This document shows positions 16,247 through 23,251 of a stretch of DNA of 25,606 bases, one piece after another. The position numbers were made by a program, and so were the translations under genes. Below the pieces are notes generated by a model, which searched no databases, had not been told where the DNA came from, and worked only from the letters and a program-made list of their open reading frames with translations. The stretch comes from Promethearchaeota archaeon (GTDB lineage: Archaea; Asgardarchaeota; Lokiarchaeia; Sigynarchaeales; SOKP01), in contig WJIN01000173.1 in the NCBI GenBank assembly GCA_014730295.1, positions 1-25,606 of the forward strand, read 5' to 3'. Position 1 is the stretch's first letter. Every line of letters starts with the position of its first letter.

Positions 16247-16303
16247 ATGTGCGATTGTTGTTCAGTTATGCTTTAACTTATAATTATAATATTAATTATT
16301 CAT

Positions 16304-17080
16304 TCAATAATATTGTGATTGATCGGAATTAAAAACCCTCTGTAAATACCCGAATAGTAAATCGAGGGCATGTTCATCTACAGTAGAACACGGAATTAAT
16401 TCTGCTGTTGAGCCCATCTGAATGAAGATATCAGATATCAATAATGATAATTCTCGAATTAATCCTTTCTCTCGCTCATTTGTGGAATCTTCTAAGGCAA
16501 GGAAATCTTGACTCCAATTAAGGATCATTTCAATTTGATCCTCGTCGAGTAAATCTGATTTTGATAAAAGGTTTATCTGCGGAATATTTTTAAATCGAAA
16601 TTGTACCGAAGCAGCTAACAATAGGGTTGACACAAATCCATTAGGTCTCTTCACGAAGTTGGAATCAAATAAGAAGGAAACGGACTTTTGTACATCTCCA
16701 ATACCTAATGAGCTGGCAATTAAGGGTCCCGTCTCTCGAAAAGAAAACAATTCAAGCTGACCCGCTGTGTCCACTAAAACCCAATCGGGATTATACTGAT
16801 CTATTTCAAACTTAAGATCGTCGATATAGTTTATCATTAAATCGGAAGAGAGTATCATAGCTCCGTTTGGACCCAAATCATAATCCGCCATAACTTCCTC
16901 AAGTACGAGATAATCGCGTATATCTATATCGGGTACATAAGGCATATTTTTAACTCCCGGATCCAAATTAAGAGTAACTACTGAGACTTCAGGATTTCGA
17001 TTCAAAATATAATTTTTAAGATTTGCGGTTAAAGTTGACTTTCCAGAACCAGCCGTGCCTATGAAATAGTTTAATAACAT
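16304..17080 (-). CDS. GPN-loop GTPase (XAB1/Gpn family)
   Basis: 258-residue SIMIBI-class GTPase found in all archaea and eukaryotes. The P-loop GTAGSGKST is at residues 8-16, the defining Gly-Pro-Asn loop at 70-72 (DLGPNGA) and the Walker-B/G3 motif DTAGQLE at 104-110. LLSKSDLL stands in for the usual NKxD, with Ser replacing Asn. The family dimerises; eukaryotic Gpn1/Gpn3 help assemble and import RNA polymerase II, and the archaeal role is not settled. The ATG start is well placed just before the P-loop strand. It heads a leftward group with the nucleotidyltransferase and GIFT-like genes. A transposable element begins about 160 bp upstream. Confidence 0.94.
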   Translation of the reverse strand: MLLNYFIGTAGSGKSTLTANLKNYILNRNPEVSVVTLNLDPGVKNMPYVPDIDIRDYLVLEEVMADYDLGPNGAMILSSDLMINYIDDLKFEIDQYNPDWVLVDTAGQLELFSFRETGPLIASSLGIGDVQKSVSFLFDSNFVKRPNGFVSTLLLAASVQFRFKNIPQINLLSKSDLLDEDQIEMILNWSQDFLALEDSTNEREKGLIRELSLLISDIFIQMGSTAELIPCSTVDEHALDLLFGYLQRVFNSDQSQYY

Positions 17081-17242
17081 AATAAAGTATATTCAAAAGC
17101 TAATTTATGATTTAGCCTATCTTTTGTAATTTAATACTCATAATCAAAAAAATTTTCCTAGAATCTGAAAGTAAATTTGAATAGAAACTTTCTAAGTAAT
17201 ATTTGTGATAAGCTGACGTTCTTGCGAATTTATCATTTAAAA

Positions 17243-17282
17243 TGCGAGAAAACTCACACCTTTAGGGGTGAGATGAATCGCA
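17243..17282 (+). repeat. Left-end hairpin of an IS200/IS605-type element
   Basis: Outer stem TGCGA (17243-17247) with TCGCA (17278-17282) encloses an inner hairpin 17253-17272, CTCACACC-TTTA-GGGGTGAG, with one mismatch. The same two-stem layout, with different but still paired bases, recurs at 25406-25444 in front of a tnpA. The CTTTAGG loop is typical of this transposon group. Confidence 0.7.
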
Positions 17283-17361
17283 AATATATACTAATTTAAG
17301 GGACTACTTGCTTTTAAAAATTTGAATTGATATATAATAACTAATTAAGAGATATCAGCAA

Positions 17362-18548
17362 ATGCACTCCACATTACAACTCACGGTCATAGGAAAGGTT
17401 TTCAACCCGAATAAGGGGAAATCTTGCACCTTAATAGGGACTTAGACCAGTATGTGGAGTGCGTAAGGTGGTATCTCTCGTTCAAACCCACCTCGAGGAA
17501 TAAACTCCATAAGGATGCCTATAAAAACGCAAAGGAGAGGTTCGAGCTCAAGACGGCTCTACTTCAATCGGCACGGGATAAGGCGGTGGAGATCTATAAG
17601 TCTTTTGAGAATGTAAAGGGAAAAGATTCTGAGCTCCATCTTAGGAATTGCTGTATGCGGTTCGATGAGCGTTCCTTTAGATTTGCTAAGGAGAATAAGG
17701 AACTGACACCGTATTGGCTCCAGTTGAGCTTATCTGGTAATCGAGGGAGGACACCTTCCCCCATCGTATTCGGAGAGAGAAGAGAGCTCATAAAAAGAGC
17801 ATTAGACGGAGAATATACCATTACGGATGTGGAGATGAAGAAGCCAAGTGGTCAGTGGTATGCCCATTTCATACTCGGTAGGAAAAGGGAAATGCCAGAT
17901 TCTCCCCAGCCGGTCATTGGTATAGATCGGGGAGAGAAGAGCTTTGCCGTTGTCGCATGCCTAGAAAAGAGAAATCCTTATAAACCACGAAGGGGGATGT
18001 TCTGGAGCGGTGCCGAGATCAAAGCCCTAAAGGGTAAATACCACCACATTCGGAGGAACTTGGGAAGGAAGAAGCTTCCGCAGGAGATCGAGGGAAAACT
18101 TTCACGAAAGACCGACCAATTATTGCATAAACTAGCCAACGAGATTGTTGAATATGCTAGTCAGTTTAAAAAGCCCGTTATCGTCTTGGAAGACCTCACG
18201 CACATCAGAAGCCAGTTCCAGAAGAAAAAGAAAGGGAAAAAACTGAACCGAAGGATGAATTCTTTACCCTTTCGTAAGCTCCAAGACTACATCGAATATA
18301 AAGTCCTCAAGAAGGGCATAGCCGTGGAATATATAGACCCCGAGAATACCACGAAGGAATGCCATCGCTGTGGCACCGTAAATAATGTAAGCTATAATCG
18401 GAATTATTGGTGTCCTAACTGCGGTCTCACTTATCATAGGGACTTGAACGCCAGTATTAACATAGCGCAACGGATAACGAGTTCGTTGGGATGGGGGACA
18501 AGTGAATGCCCCGAACAACCGAATGAAGTTAATGTCGCAAAGACTTAA
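17362..18548 (+). pseudogene. tnpB: TnpB RNA-guided endonuclease, frameshifted near the N-terminus
   Basis: Related to Cas12; TnpB proteins cut DNA guided by an RNA from the element's right end. The frame from ATG 17362 gives MHSTLQLTVIGKVFNPN and ends at a stop after KSCTLIGT. The continuing protein (CTL-NRDLDQYVEC onward) lies in another frame from about 17424. One missing A near 17432-17436 explains the break. Downstream all key parts are intact: RuvC Asp in GIDRG (residue 168 counted from the TTG at 17424), Glu in VLEDL (256), zinc finger CHRC...CPNC (313-333) and final Asp in HRDLNAS (340). A shorter protein from TTG 17424 is possible but would lack the first beta strand. It could be a recent pseudogene, programmed shift or sequencing error. 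Confidence 0.85.
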
Positions 18549-18593
18549 CCGAATGGTTGAAGCCACCCCCCCTTTTGGAGGTGTGTAATTCAC
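18450..18593 (+). ncRNA. Probable reRNA/omega-RNA scaffold at the element's right end
   Basis: In this family the guide RNA scaffold overlaps the 3' end of tnpB and ends at the element boundary. Here the hairpin 18564-18583 (CACC...GGTG around a TTTT loop) and the terminal GTAATTCAC fit. The guide would be the sequence beginning at 18594. The 5' end is only a guess. Confidence 0.4.
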
Positions 18594-18627
18594 AGAATGG
18601 TCTTAAAGTATAATTATAGCACATTTC

Positions 18628-18915
18628 TTAGAGCTTAAGATAGGTCTCACCAGTTCGGATTTTGTAATTACACCATATTATTAGTTTTGTATGAATATCA
18701 TCTTTGAAATCTTTTCTTAAAATATAATTAATGACATCAGAAAACATGACCTCCCTTGTTTGGTTTAGTTCCTCTTTTATATTAATTTTTATCTTCTTAA
18801 GCAATTTTTCGAATTTAATTGGACATTCTCTTGTATTTTCCGTAAATGAATGTTCTTTTGACAATTTATTTGTATCCTATTCAATTATTTTCCTTTTATT
18901 TGTATACCTTTCCAT
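18628..18915 (-). pseudogene. Small hypothetical gene interrupted by an in-frame TAG
   Basis: From ATG 18915 the frame reads MERYTNKRKIIE, then TAG (18877-18879), then continues DTNKLSKEHSFTENTRECPI and on to a stop at 18628. In total about 95 codons remain in one frame. The part after the TAG could start at TTG 18864 (78 residues). The composition is charged and helical (FEKLLKKIKINIKEELNQT, VMFSDVINYILRKDF), similar to small DNA-binding or antitoxin-like proteins, but I recognise no family. It lies just past the right end of the transposon, in the direction opposite to tnpB. It could be a decayed gene or noise in AT-rich DNA. Confidence 0.3.
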
Positions 18916-19055
18916 TTTATGAATAAAAAATACTATTTTTTATTTTCAATTATCCCTCTATCTCACTAAGTATTCTTGTTCCCATAAAATGTAAGAATAT
19001 TTCATCCTAACTATTGGAGATTCCACAAAACTCACATAAATACTTCAAGAACTAG

Positions 19056-19063
19056 TATAAATA
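19056..19063 (+). promoter_or_regulatory. TATA box of the TFB gene
   Basis: TATAAATA, centred about 25 bp before ATG 19085, indicates a leaderless transcript. Confidence 0.55.
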
Positions 19064-19084
19064 ACTAAATATTAAAGTGGTAAG

Positions 19085-20110
19085 ATGAATATAAAACAAA
19101 GCACAACCTATTCTAATGAGGATTTCTGTCCCGAATGCGGTGAAACGACTATTATACAAAATCGGGAAAAAGTTTGTGGAAATTGCGGACTAGTAATTGA
19201 CAAAATTTTTAAAGAATCATCATATAGTTTTAAAAAGGATAATAAAGAAAATAATCTCTCAAAACAATACGTAGCATTAGGAAACAGAACAGATTTTGTA
19301 GGAGGTTTAGGGTCATTTATTGGATATGAAAAATCAAGATATTTCAAAGATAAATCTGGAAATCTCTTATCACCAAATGAACAAAGACTATATCGAAGAT
19401 TAAAGAAAAATTACTCAAAATTCCTCAGAATTAAAAACCATGAAACCGAATACAGAATTTTTAATATTTTAAATAAAATATCTGTGTATTTAGACTTAAA
19501 TAAGAATATCAGAAATAATGCTGCATATTATTACAAGAAAATTATCAAAAGTGAGGATGATATAATAAATAATATTTCATTAATTGCTTTTTGTATTTTT
19601 CTGGCAGCAAGGAAAGAAAATCATAATGCACCCATAAATATCAACGAGATCTCTAACGCATTTCAAAAATTTGGACACAGGGTAAATCCAAGATTAATTT
19701 TAAGAGATGGGTTAAAATATAAAAAATATTTAGATATTAAAACTAAACCTCATAAAAGCGAAGATTATCTGAATCGATTGATAAATCAAATAGTCAATCA
19801 TAAAAATTTATCAAAGAGATTGATAAAAAAGGGAGTAAGCTGGTCTAAAAAAGAATTTCAAATCCATCTTATAAAAATGTCTATAAAGATTTTGAAAAAT
19901 TTAAGTATGATGAAGCGAGCAGGTAGAAATCCATTTATATTATCAGGAGCAGTAATCTATCTGGCAGATAAATTATTAGCTAAAAAATATGAACATAAAG
20001 CTGTTTTGACTCAAAAATTAATATCAGAGGCAACTGAAATAGCAGAATATTCAATAAGGGATCATTATGTTAATCTACTAAAGCCAATCTTTGTTCAAAA
20101 GAAGAATTAA
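19085..20110 (+). CDS. tfb: Transcription initiation factor TFB (TFIIB-like)
   Basis: 341-residue archaeal TFIIB homologue that bridges TBP-bound promoters and RNA polymerase. An N-terminal zinc ribbon has Cys at 15, 18, 31 and 34 (CPEC...CGNCGLV). A B-finger/linker region follows with KQYVALGNRTDFVGGLGSF, comparable to the usual GxP/LGT phrases but diverged. Two cyclin-like repeats cover about residues 105-330 (NIRNNAAYYYKKIIKSEDD...LIAFCIFLAARKE; AGRNPFILSGAVIYLADKLL...ISEATEIAEYSIRDHYVNLL). The protein is Lys/Asn/Ile-rich and diverged, so it may be one of several TFB paralogues rather than the housekeeping copy (inference). It stands alone, upstream of a tRNA gene. Confidence 0.9.
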   Translation: MNIKQSTTYSNEDFCPECGETTIIQNREKVCGNCGLVIDKIFKESSYSFKKDNKENNLSKQYVALGNRTDFVGGLGSFIGYEKSRYFKDKSGNLLSPNEQRLYRRLKKNYSKFLRIKNHETEYRIFNILNKISVYLDLNKNIRNNAAYYYKKIIKSEDDIINNISLIAFCIFLAARKENHNAPININEISNAFQKFGHRVNPRLILRDGLKYKKYLDIKTKPHKSEDYLNRLINQIVNHKNLSKRLIKKGVSWSKKEFQIHLIKMSIKILKNLSMMKRAGRNPFILSGAVIYLADKLLAKKYEHKAVLTQKLISEATEIAEYSIRDHYVNLLKPIFVQKKN

Positions 20111-20233
20111 TAAAATTGGTAAATTTTGATTTTTGGCTTACAACGGAATTAAATTTCATTTTTATTTATTCTAAATTTTTCACTTTAATCTCTCATATAG
20201 GTGAAAAAAAAGTTCTGAAATTTTTATTTCTCA

Positions 20234-20271
20234 AAATAAATAAGTCATATATTAAATAAATAAGTCATATA
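20234..20271 (+). repeat. Two direct repeats upstream of tRNA-Glu
   Basis: AAATAAATAAGTCATATA occurs at 20234-20251 and again at 20254-20271, a 20-bp period with 18 identical bases. It sits about 60 bp before the tRNA gene. Two copies only, so not a CRISPR; perhaps a replication slip or a tandem promoter/regulator element. Confidence 0.6.
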
Positions 20272-20327
20272 GTTAAATTTTTAATAGTTTTCAAATTATT
20301 TAATAAGTAAGAAATTTTATAATTTAG

Positions 20328-20431
20328 GCTTCTGTAGTGTAGTTCGGTCAATCTTACTTTTCGAGCAATTTAAGGACTTCGCATATGAGGCTCTCACCCT
20401 CGTGACCCGGGTTCAAATCCCGGCAGAAGCA
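20328..20431 (+). tRNA. tRNA-Glu (anticodon CTC) with a D-arm intron
   Basis: Acceptor strands GCTTCTG (20328-20334) and CAGAAGC (20424-20430) pair fully, with discriminator A at 20431 and no encoded CCA. The T arm is CCGGG-TTCAAAT-CCCGG. The anticodon arm TGAGG-CTCTCAC-CCTCG (20386-20402) has anticodon CTC at 20393-20395. The D arm is split by a 29-base intron at 20352-20380. After removal, the D stem GTGT (20337-20340) pairs with GCAT (20381-20384), and the mature molecule aligns with archaeal tRNA-Glu. It reads GAG codons. Confidence 0.93.
20352..20380 (+). other. tRNA intron at non-canonical position 21/22 with bulge-helix-bulge
   Basis: GGTC (20346-20349) pairs with GACT (20375-20378) to give the 4-bp central helix, flanked by the 3-base bulges AAT (20350-20352) and TCG (20379-20381). 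CTTA (20353-20356) pairs with TAAG (20371-20374) as the inner helix. Cutting between the second and third base of each bulge releases exactly 29 bases and leaves a correct D arm. Confidence 0.85.
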
Positions 20432-20479
20432 CTATTTTCTGATTTCGAGAAATTATGAAAAATTCTCCAACATATACTC

Positions 20480-20869
20480 TTAATTACGATTAGAATTAAG
20501 AGAGAAAAGAAGTTCATATAATCTTTCTAAAAGTTTAAGCTGCTTTCCTAAGTTCTCAATTTGAGTTTCATTTTTTATCTCATCAAGCAACCAATCAATC
20601 TTTTCGTTTAAGATATTAATAGTTTTGTTAAAATCATCAATTCTTTCCTTTTTTTGGGGAGTTAATTGTTTTTTGTTTATTACTTCTTGATTATTCGCAG
20701 ATTCATCATTTTCAATAACGACAACTTTTCGGTTACATGTAGGGCAAAAAAGATCCCCTTGTTTGTTTTGAAAAATTGGAGAATTACATTCCGGACATGA
20801 TTTGTTTAACATTTTATTCCCAGATCTTAAAAGATCTGCCATTTTTCTTACATTATTATCGTTTTTCAT
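20480..20869 (-). CDS. SSSCA1/ZNRD2-type zinc-ribbon protein (UPF0148 family)
   Basis: 129 residues. The opening phrase RKMADLLRSGNKMLNKSCPEC is the hallmark of the archaeal/eukaryotic Sjogren-syndrome/scleroderma autoantigen 1 family, followed by CPTC to complete a four-Cys zinc ribbon (about residues 25-45). The rest is a flexible acidic stretch and a C-terminal helix likely to form a coiled coil (FNKTINILNEKIDWLL...LGKQLKLLERLYELLFSL). The molecular role in archaea is not established. It lies 63 bp after the eS17 gene on the same strand and may be co-transcribed. Its 3' end faces the tRNA-Glu gene. Confidence 0.88.
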   Translation of the reverse strand: MKNDNNVRKMADLLRSGNKMLNKSCPECNSPIFQNKQGDLFCPTCNRKVVVIENDESANNQEVINKKQLTPQKKERIDDFNKTINILNEKIDWLLDEIKNETQIENLGKQLKLLERLYELLFSLNSNRN

Positions 20870-20932
20870 CTTTATATAAAGAAATTATTTTTAAATAAAA
20901 TACTTATGAATAATATTATGAGAAAGAGTAGA

Positions 20933-21130
20933 TTATTCTTGTCTTTCTTTATTTTTTAGAAGACTAACTATGTACCCAGAGATCCTATTTCTTAAATGTT
21001 TAGAATCAACCTCAAGATACTTGTCTAATAATTTTTTATTTTCGTCAAAATTAGTCGTAAAAACATCTGGATAGGTATTGATTAGTTCTTTTGAAATGTT
21101 TTTAATAAGAACTGTTCTAACTTTTCCCAT
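20933..21130 (-). CDS. rps17e: Small-subunit ribosomal protein eS17
   Basis: 65 residues, the usual length for archaea, which keep only the N-terminal core of eukaryotic S17e. Diagnostic phrases are MGKVRTVLIKNISKELI, YPDVFTTNFDENKKLLDKYL and KHLRNRISGYIVSLL. It is a component of the 30S ribosomal head. On the minus strand a TATA-like TTATAAATA (21145-21153) lies about 20 bp before the ATG, so the leader is very short or absent. eS17 is found only in archaea and eukaryotes, which fixes the domain of the host. Confidence 0.95.
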   Translation of the reverse strand: MGKVRTVLIKNISKELINTYPDVFTTNFDENKKLLDKYLEVDSKHLRNRISGYIVSLLKNKERQE

Positions 21131-21745
21131 TTTATTTGATAGTATATTTATAATTAAAATCTATTTTTTATTTCTCTTCTTTTATAATATTTGGTAAAAT
21201 AAATGTTTTTTGAGTAAAAATTCTGTTTTGTTAAGAAATAATTCTCTTCGAGGAAAAGCAGTTAATCTGATATTTCTCGTTCATTAACTCTTTTCAAACA
21301 TTCTTCAGAGGTTTAAAAAAAGACCTCATTAACGCTTTAAAGCGGATTTAAAATATTATTCCTTAAAAATTAAAAAAAGGCGCTATTAAAATGTATTTGT
21401 TGACAATAAACGCTGTTTGGAGTTTTTATAATTATGAAGTAGAATATTCATCTTCTTAGATGGAATGACCAAGGGATTAAAGTTGTTTGAAAAACATCTA
21501 AATATGATTAAAAGGAAACTACACTAATAAAAAGCTCGTTAGATCTCATTATAGTTGAATATTAGGCATTTTTATTAAAATTTAGATTTAGATTCTCCGA
21601 CATTATTTTTAACCAATATTTTTATTCAGATCGAAATATAACAGTTCTATCATTTCCTTATTTCTTTGTTTTAAAAAATTCTTACACCCTTACTTCTTAT
21701 ATACTTCTTAGTACTACCATCACAAAATCAATTTTTAACTTAAAA
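21131..21745. other. 615-bp non-coding stretch, candidate replication origin
   Basis: The longest gap in the window lies directly upstream of orc1/cdc6, where archaeal origins usually are. It is AT-rich throughout with a few GC-containing islands. These include the perfect 12-base palindrome CGCTTTAAAGCG at 21333-21344, and a hairpin with arms GAGGTTT (21308-21314) and AGACCTC (21321-21327, one T-G pair). The string CGCT recurs at 21333, 21381 and 21411. No classical ORB box was recognised. The eS17 promoter lies at its left end and the cdc6 promoter at its right end. Confidence 0.5.
21691..21710 (+). promoter_or_regulatory. Tandem TACTTCTTA repeats over the cdc6 TATA box
   Basis: TACTTCTTA at 21691-21699 and 21702-21710 are exact repeats 11 bp apart, one helical turn, with the TATATA-like box between them. 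They lie 36-55 bp before ATG 21746. A protein bound here would control initiator expression. Confidence 0.45.
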
Positions 21746-22951
21746 ATGTCCACTAACTATTTTGAAAATTTATTAGGTAAACCGAGTTTATTCAAATCAG
21801 AGGAAAAGCTCGATATTAATTATATTCCCGATTTACTACCCCATAGAGAAAAGGAGTTATCACTTTTATCTCAACTCTTTACTTCTCTAATAACGGAACC
21901 TAATTCTATATCCAGAAAGATATTGATAACAGGTAAAACCGGGATTGGAAAAACTGCTACCGTGAAAAAATTTGGTCATATGTTACAAGAAGCGTCTAAT
22001 AAAAGAAATATCAAAATAAAGTATCTACATATAAATTGCAGGAAAGAAAGAACTAGCTATAAAGTTTTAATCAATATTGTGTGTAAAATAAAAAAAAACT
22101 TTCCTAAGAGAGGATATTCTCCACAAGATCTTTTGGAAATTATAAAAAGATTACTTCAAAATCATGATTTACATATTATTCTTGTTCTAGATGAGCTTAA
22201 TTATTTGATGAATAAAGATGAGGATTTAATTTATTCCCTTACAAGAATGTATGATGATTCATTCAACTGTCCTCAGAGATTATCATTAATAGGTATAGTT
22301 AGAGACATTTCTTTTCTGAACAATTTAGATAATAGCACACTGAGTACTCTGCAAAGAAATATTATAAAATTCAACAAATATTCTAAAGAACAAATTATGG
22401 ATATCCTAGAATATAGATCTAAATTAGGTCTTAAAAAAGATGTAATATCCGAGGAGATTCTAAAAAATATTGCCGAAATTGTATTTTTAAAAGGAGATAT
22501 TCGTTATGGTCTTAATATACTATGGAAATCATGTAAAATTGCAGAGAGTAAGGAGTTTAGATATCTTACACCAGAGATCGTTAGAATAGCAAATCAAGAA
22601 ATTGTTCCTTATTCGATTAATGATATACTTAAATTTATGAATTCTGCTAAATCCATATTTCTTTTATCAATTGTAAAATCTCTTAATAATTCAAATAGGA
22701 TTTCAACTTCAATTTCGGACATAATGAATGAATACTTGCTAATTTGTGAAAATCTAAATATTAAACCTAAATCATATTCACAAATATGGAATTATATCAA
22801 TGAATTTGACAGAGATGGAATAATCTCAAGATCAATAAAGAGCAAAAACATACAAGGAAGAAGAGCTATAATAAAAATACAAGATATCCCGCTAAAAAAA
22901 CTTGAAATACATCTTTTAAGAAATCTAAAAAAAAAAGGAATTAGTTTATGA
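21746..22951 (+). CDS. cdc6: Orc1/Cdc6 replication initiator (AAA+ ATPase)
   Basis: 401 residues. Walker A GKTGIGKT is at residues 63-70, Walker B IILVLDEL around 144-151, and sensor-1-like LIGIVRDISFL after it. The lid region (ILEYRSKLGLKKDVIS, KGDIRYGLNILWKSCKIAE) has the sensor-2 GDIRYGL phrase, and a C-terminal winged helix covers about 300-400. It binds origin DNA and recruits the MCM helicase. The N-terminal LPHREKELSLLSQLF matches the family's opening. It is diverged and Lys/Ile-rich, so it may be one of several paralogues. The last bases overlap the next gene's start (ATGA), so the two are translationally coupled. Confidence 0.92.
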   Translation: MSTNYFENLLGKPSLFKSEEKLDINYIPDLLPHREKELSLLSQLFTSLITEPNSISRKILITGKTGIGKTATVKKFGHMLQEASNKRNIKIKYLHINCRKERTSYKVLINIVCKIKKNFPKRGYSPQDLLEIIKRLLQNHDLHIILVLDELNYLMNKDEDLIYSLTRMYDDSFNCPQRLSLIGIVRDISFLNNLDNSTLSTLQRNIIKFNKYSKEQIMDILEYRSKLGLKKDVISEEILKNIAEIVFLKGDIRYGLNILWKSCKIAESKEFRYLTPEIVRIANQEIVPYSINDILKFMNSAKSIFLLSIVKSLNNSNRISTSISDIMNEYLLICENLNIKPKSYSQIWNYINEFDRDGIISRSIKSKNIQGRRAIIKIQDIPLKKLEIHLLRNLKKKGISL

Positions 22952-23241
22952 AGAATTTAGAGCGAATTAAAAATAACAGACTTATCGAGAATTTGTTTGG
23001 ATCAAGAGCAAGGGTGAAAATATTAAAACATTTAGCTTTAAACAATGAACTTAATATCACCTCAATAATAAAAAAAACCAAATTAAACCATAATAGTGTT
23101 CAAAGACATTTGGAATATCTTAAAGATGTTGATCTTGTACAGCAAAAAAATTTTGGACGTATTCGGATCTATCGCTTTAAAGAAGAAAATATGAAAGCAA
23201 GAAGTATTAAAAATCTTATTAATATCTGGGAGGAGAGATAA
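22948..23241 (+). CDS. Small winged-helix DNA-binding protein
   Basis: 97 residues. An ArsR/MarR-like helix-turn-helix is visible: LFGSRARVKILKHLAL, then ITSIIKKTKLNHNSVQRHLEYLKDVDLV and a wing FGRIRIYRFK. No metal-binding Cys are present, so it is not a metal sensor. The ATG overlaps the cdc6 stop by four bases (ATGA), so it is made together with the initiator and may regulate it or assist at the origin (inference). The end GGGAGGAGAGATAA of this gene also provides a ribosome binding site for the following prepilin peptidase gene. Confidence 0.78.
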   Translation: MKNLERIKNNRLIENLFGSRARVKILKHLALNNELNITSIIKKTKLNHNSVQRHLEYLKDVDLVQQKNFGRIRIYRFKEENMKARSIKNLINIWEER

Positions 23242-23251
23242 ATTTTCATTT

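Larger units (their letters stand above)
17243..18593 (+). mobile_element. IS200/IS605-group element carrying tnpB only (IS1341-like)
   Basis: The element comprises the left-end hairpin at 17243, tnpB, then the right-end hairpin 18564-18583 and terminal TTCAC at 18589-18593. There is no tnpA between the left end and tnpB, so mobility would need an external Y1 transposase; the tnpA that starts at 25507 is a candidate. Its interior looks clearly richer in GC than the flanking DNA, a sign of transfer. Boundaries are inferred from hairpins, since this group makes no target duplication. Confidence 0.75.

Noticed and set aside
17424..17426. TTG 17424 as the genuine tnpB start
   Set aside because: The typical TnpB N-terminal strand is present just upstream in another frame, so the TTG is an artefact of the frameshift.
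18264..18593. Minus-strand ORF of 109 codons over the end of tnpB
   Set aside because: It lies opposite the conserved RuvC and zinc-finger codons; its hydrophobic, Pro-rich sequence is a shadow of those codons.
18731..18922. Plus-strand Phe/Leu/Ser-rich ORF of 63 codons
   Set aside because: Typical of AT-rich antisense frames; no start signal or conserved feature.
20234..20271. Tandem 20-bp repeats as a CRISPR array
   Set aside because: Only two copies with a 2-base gap, no spacers of useful length and no cas genes.
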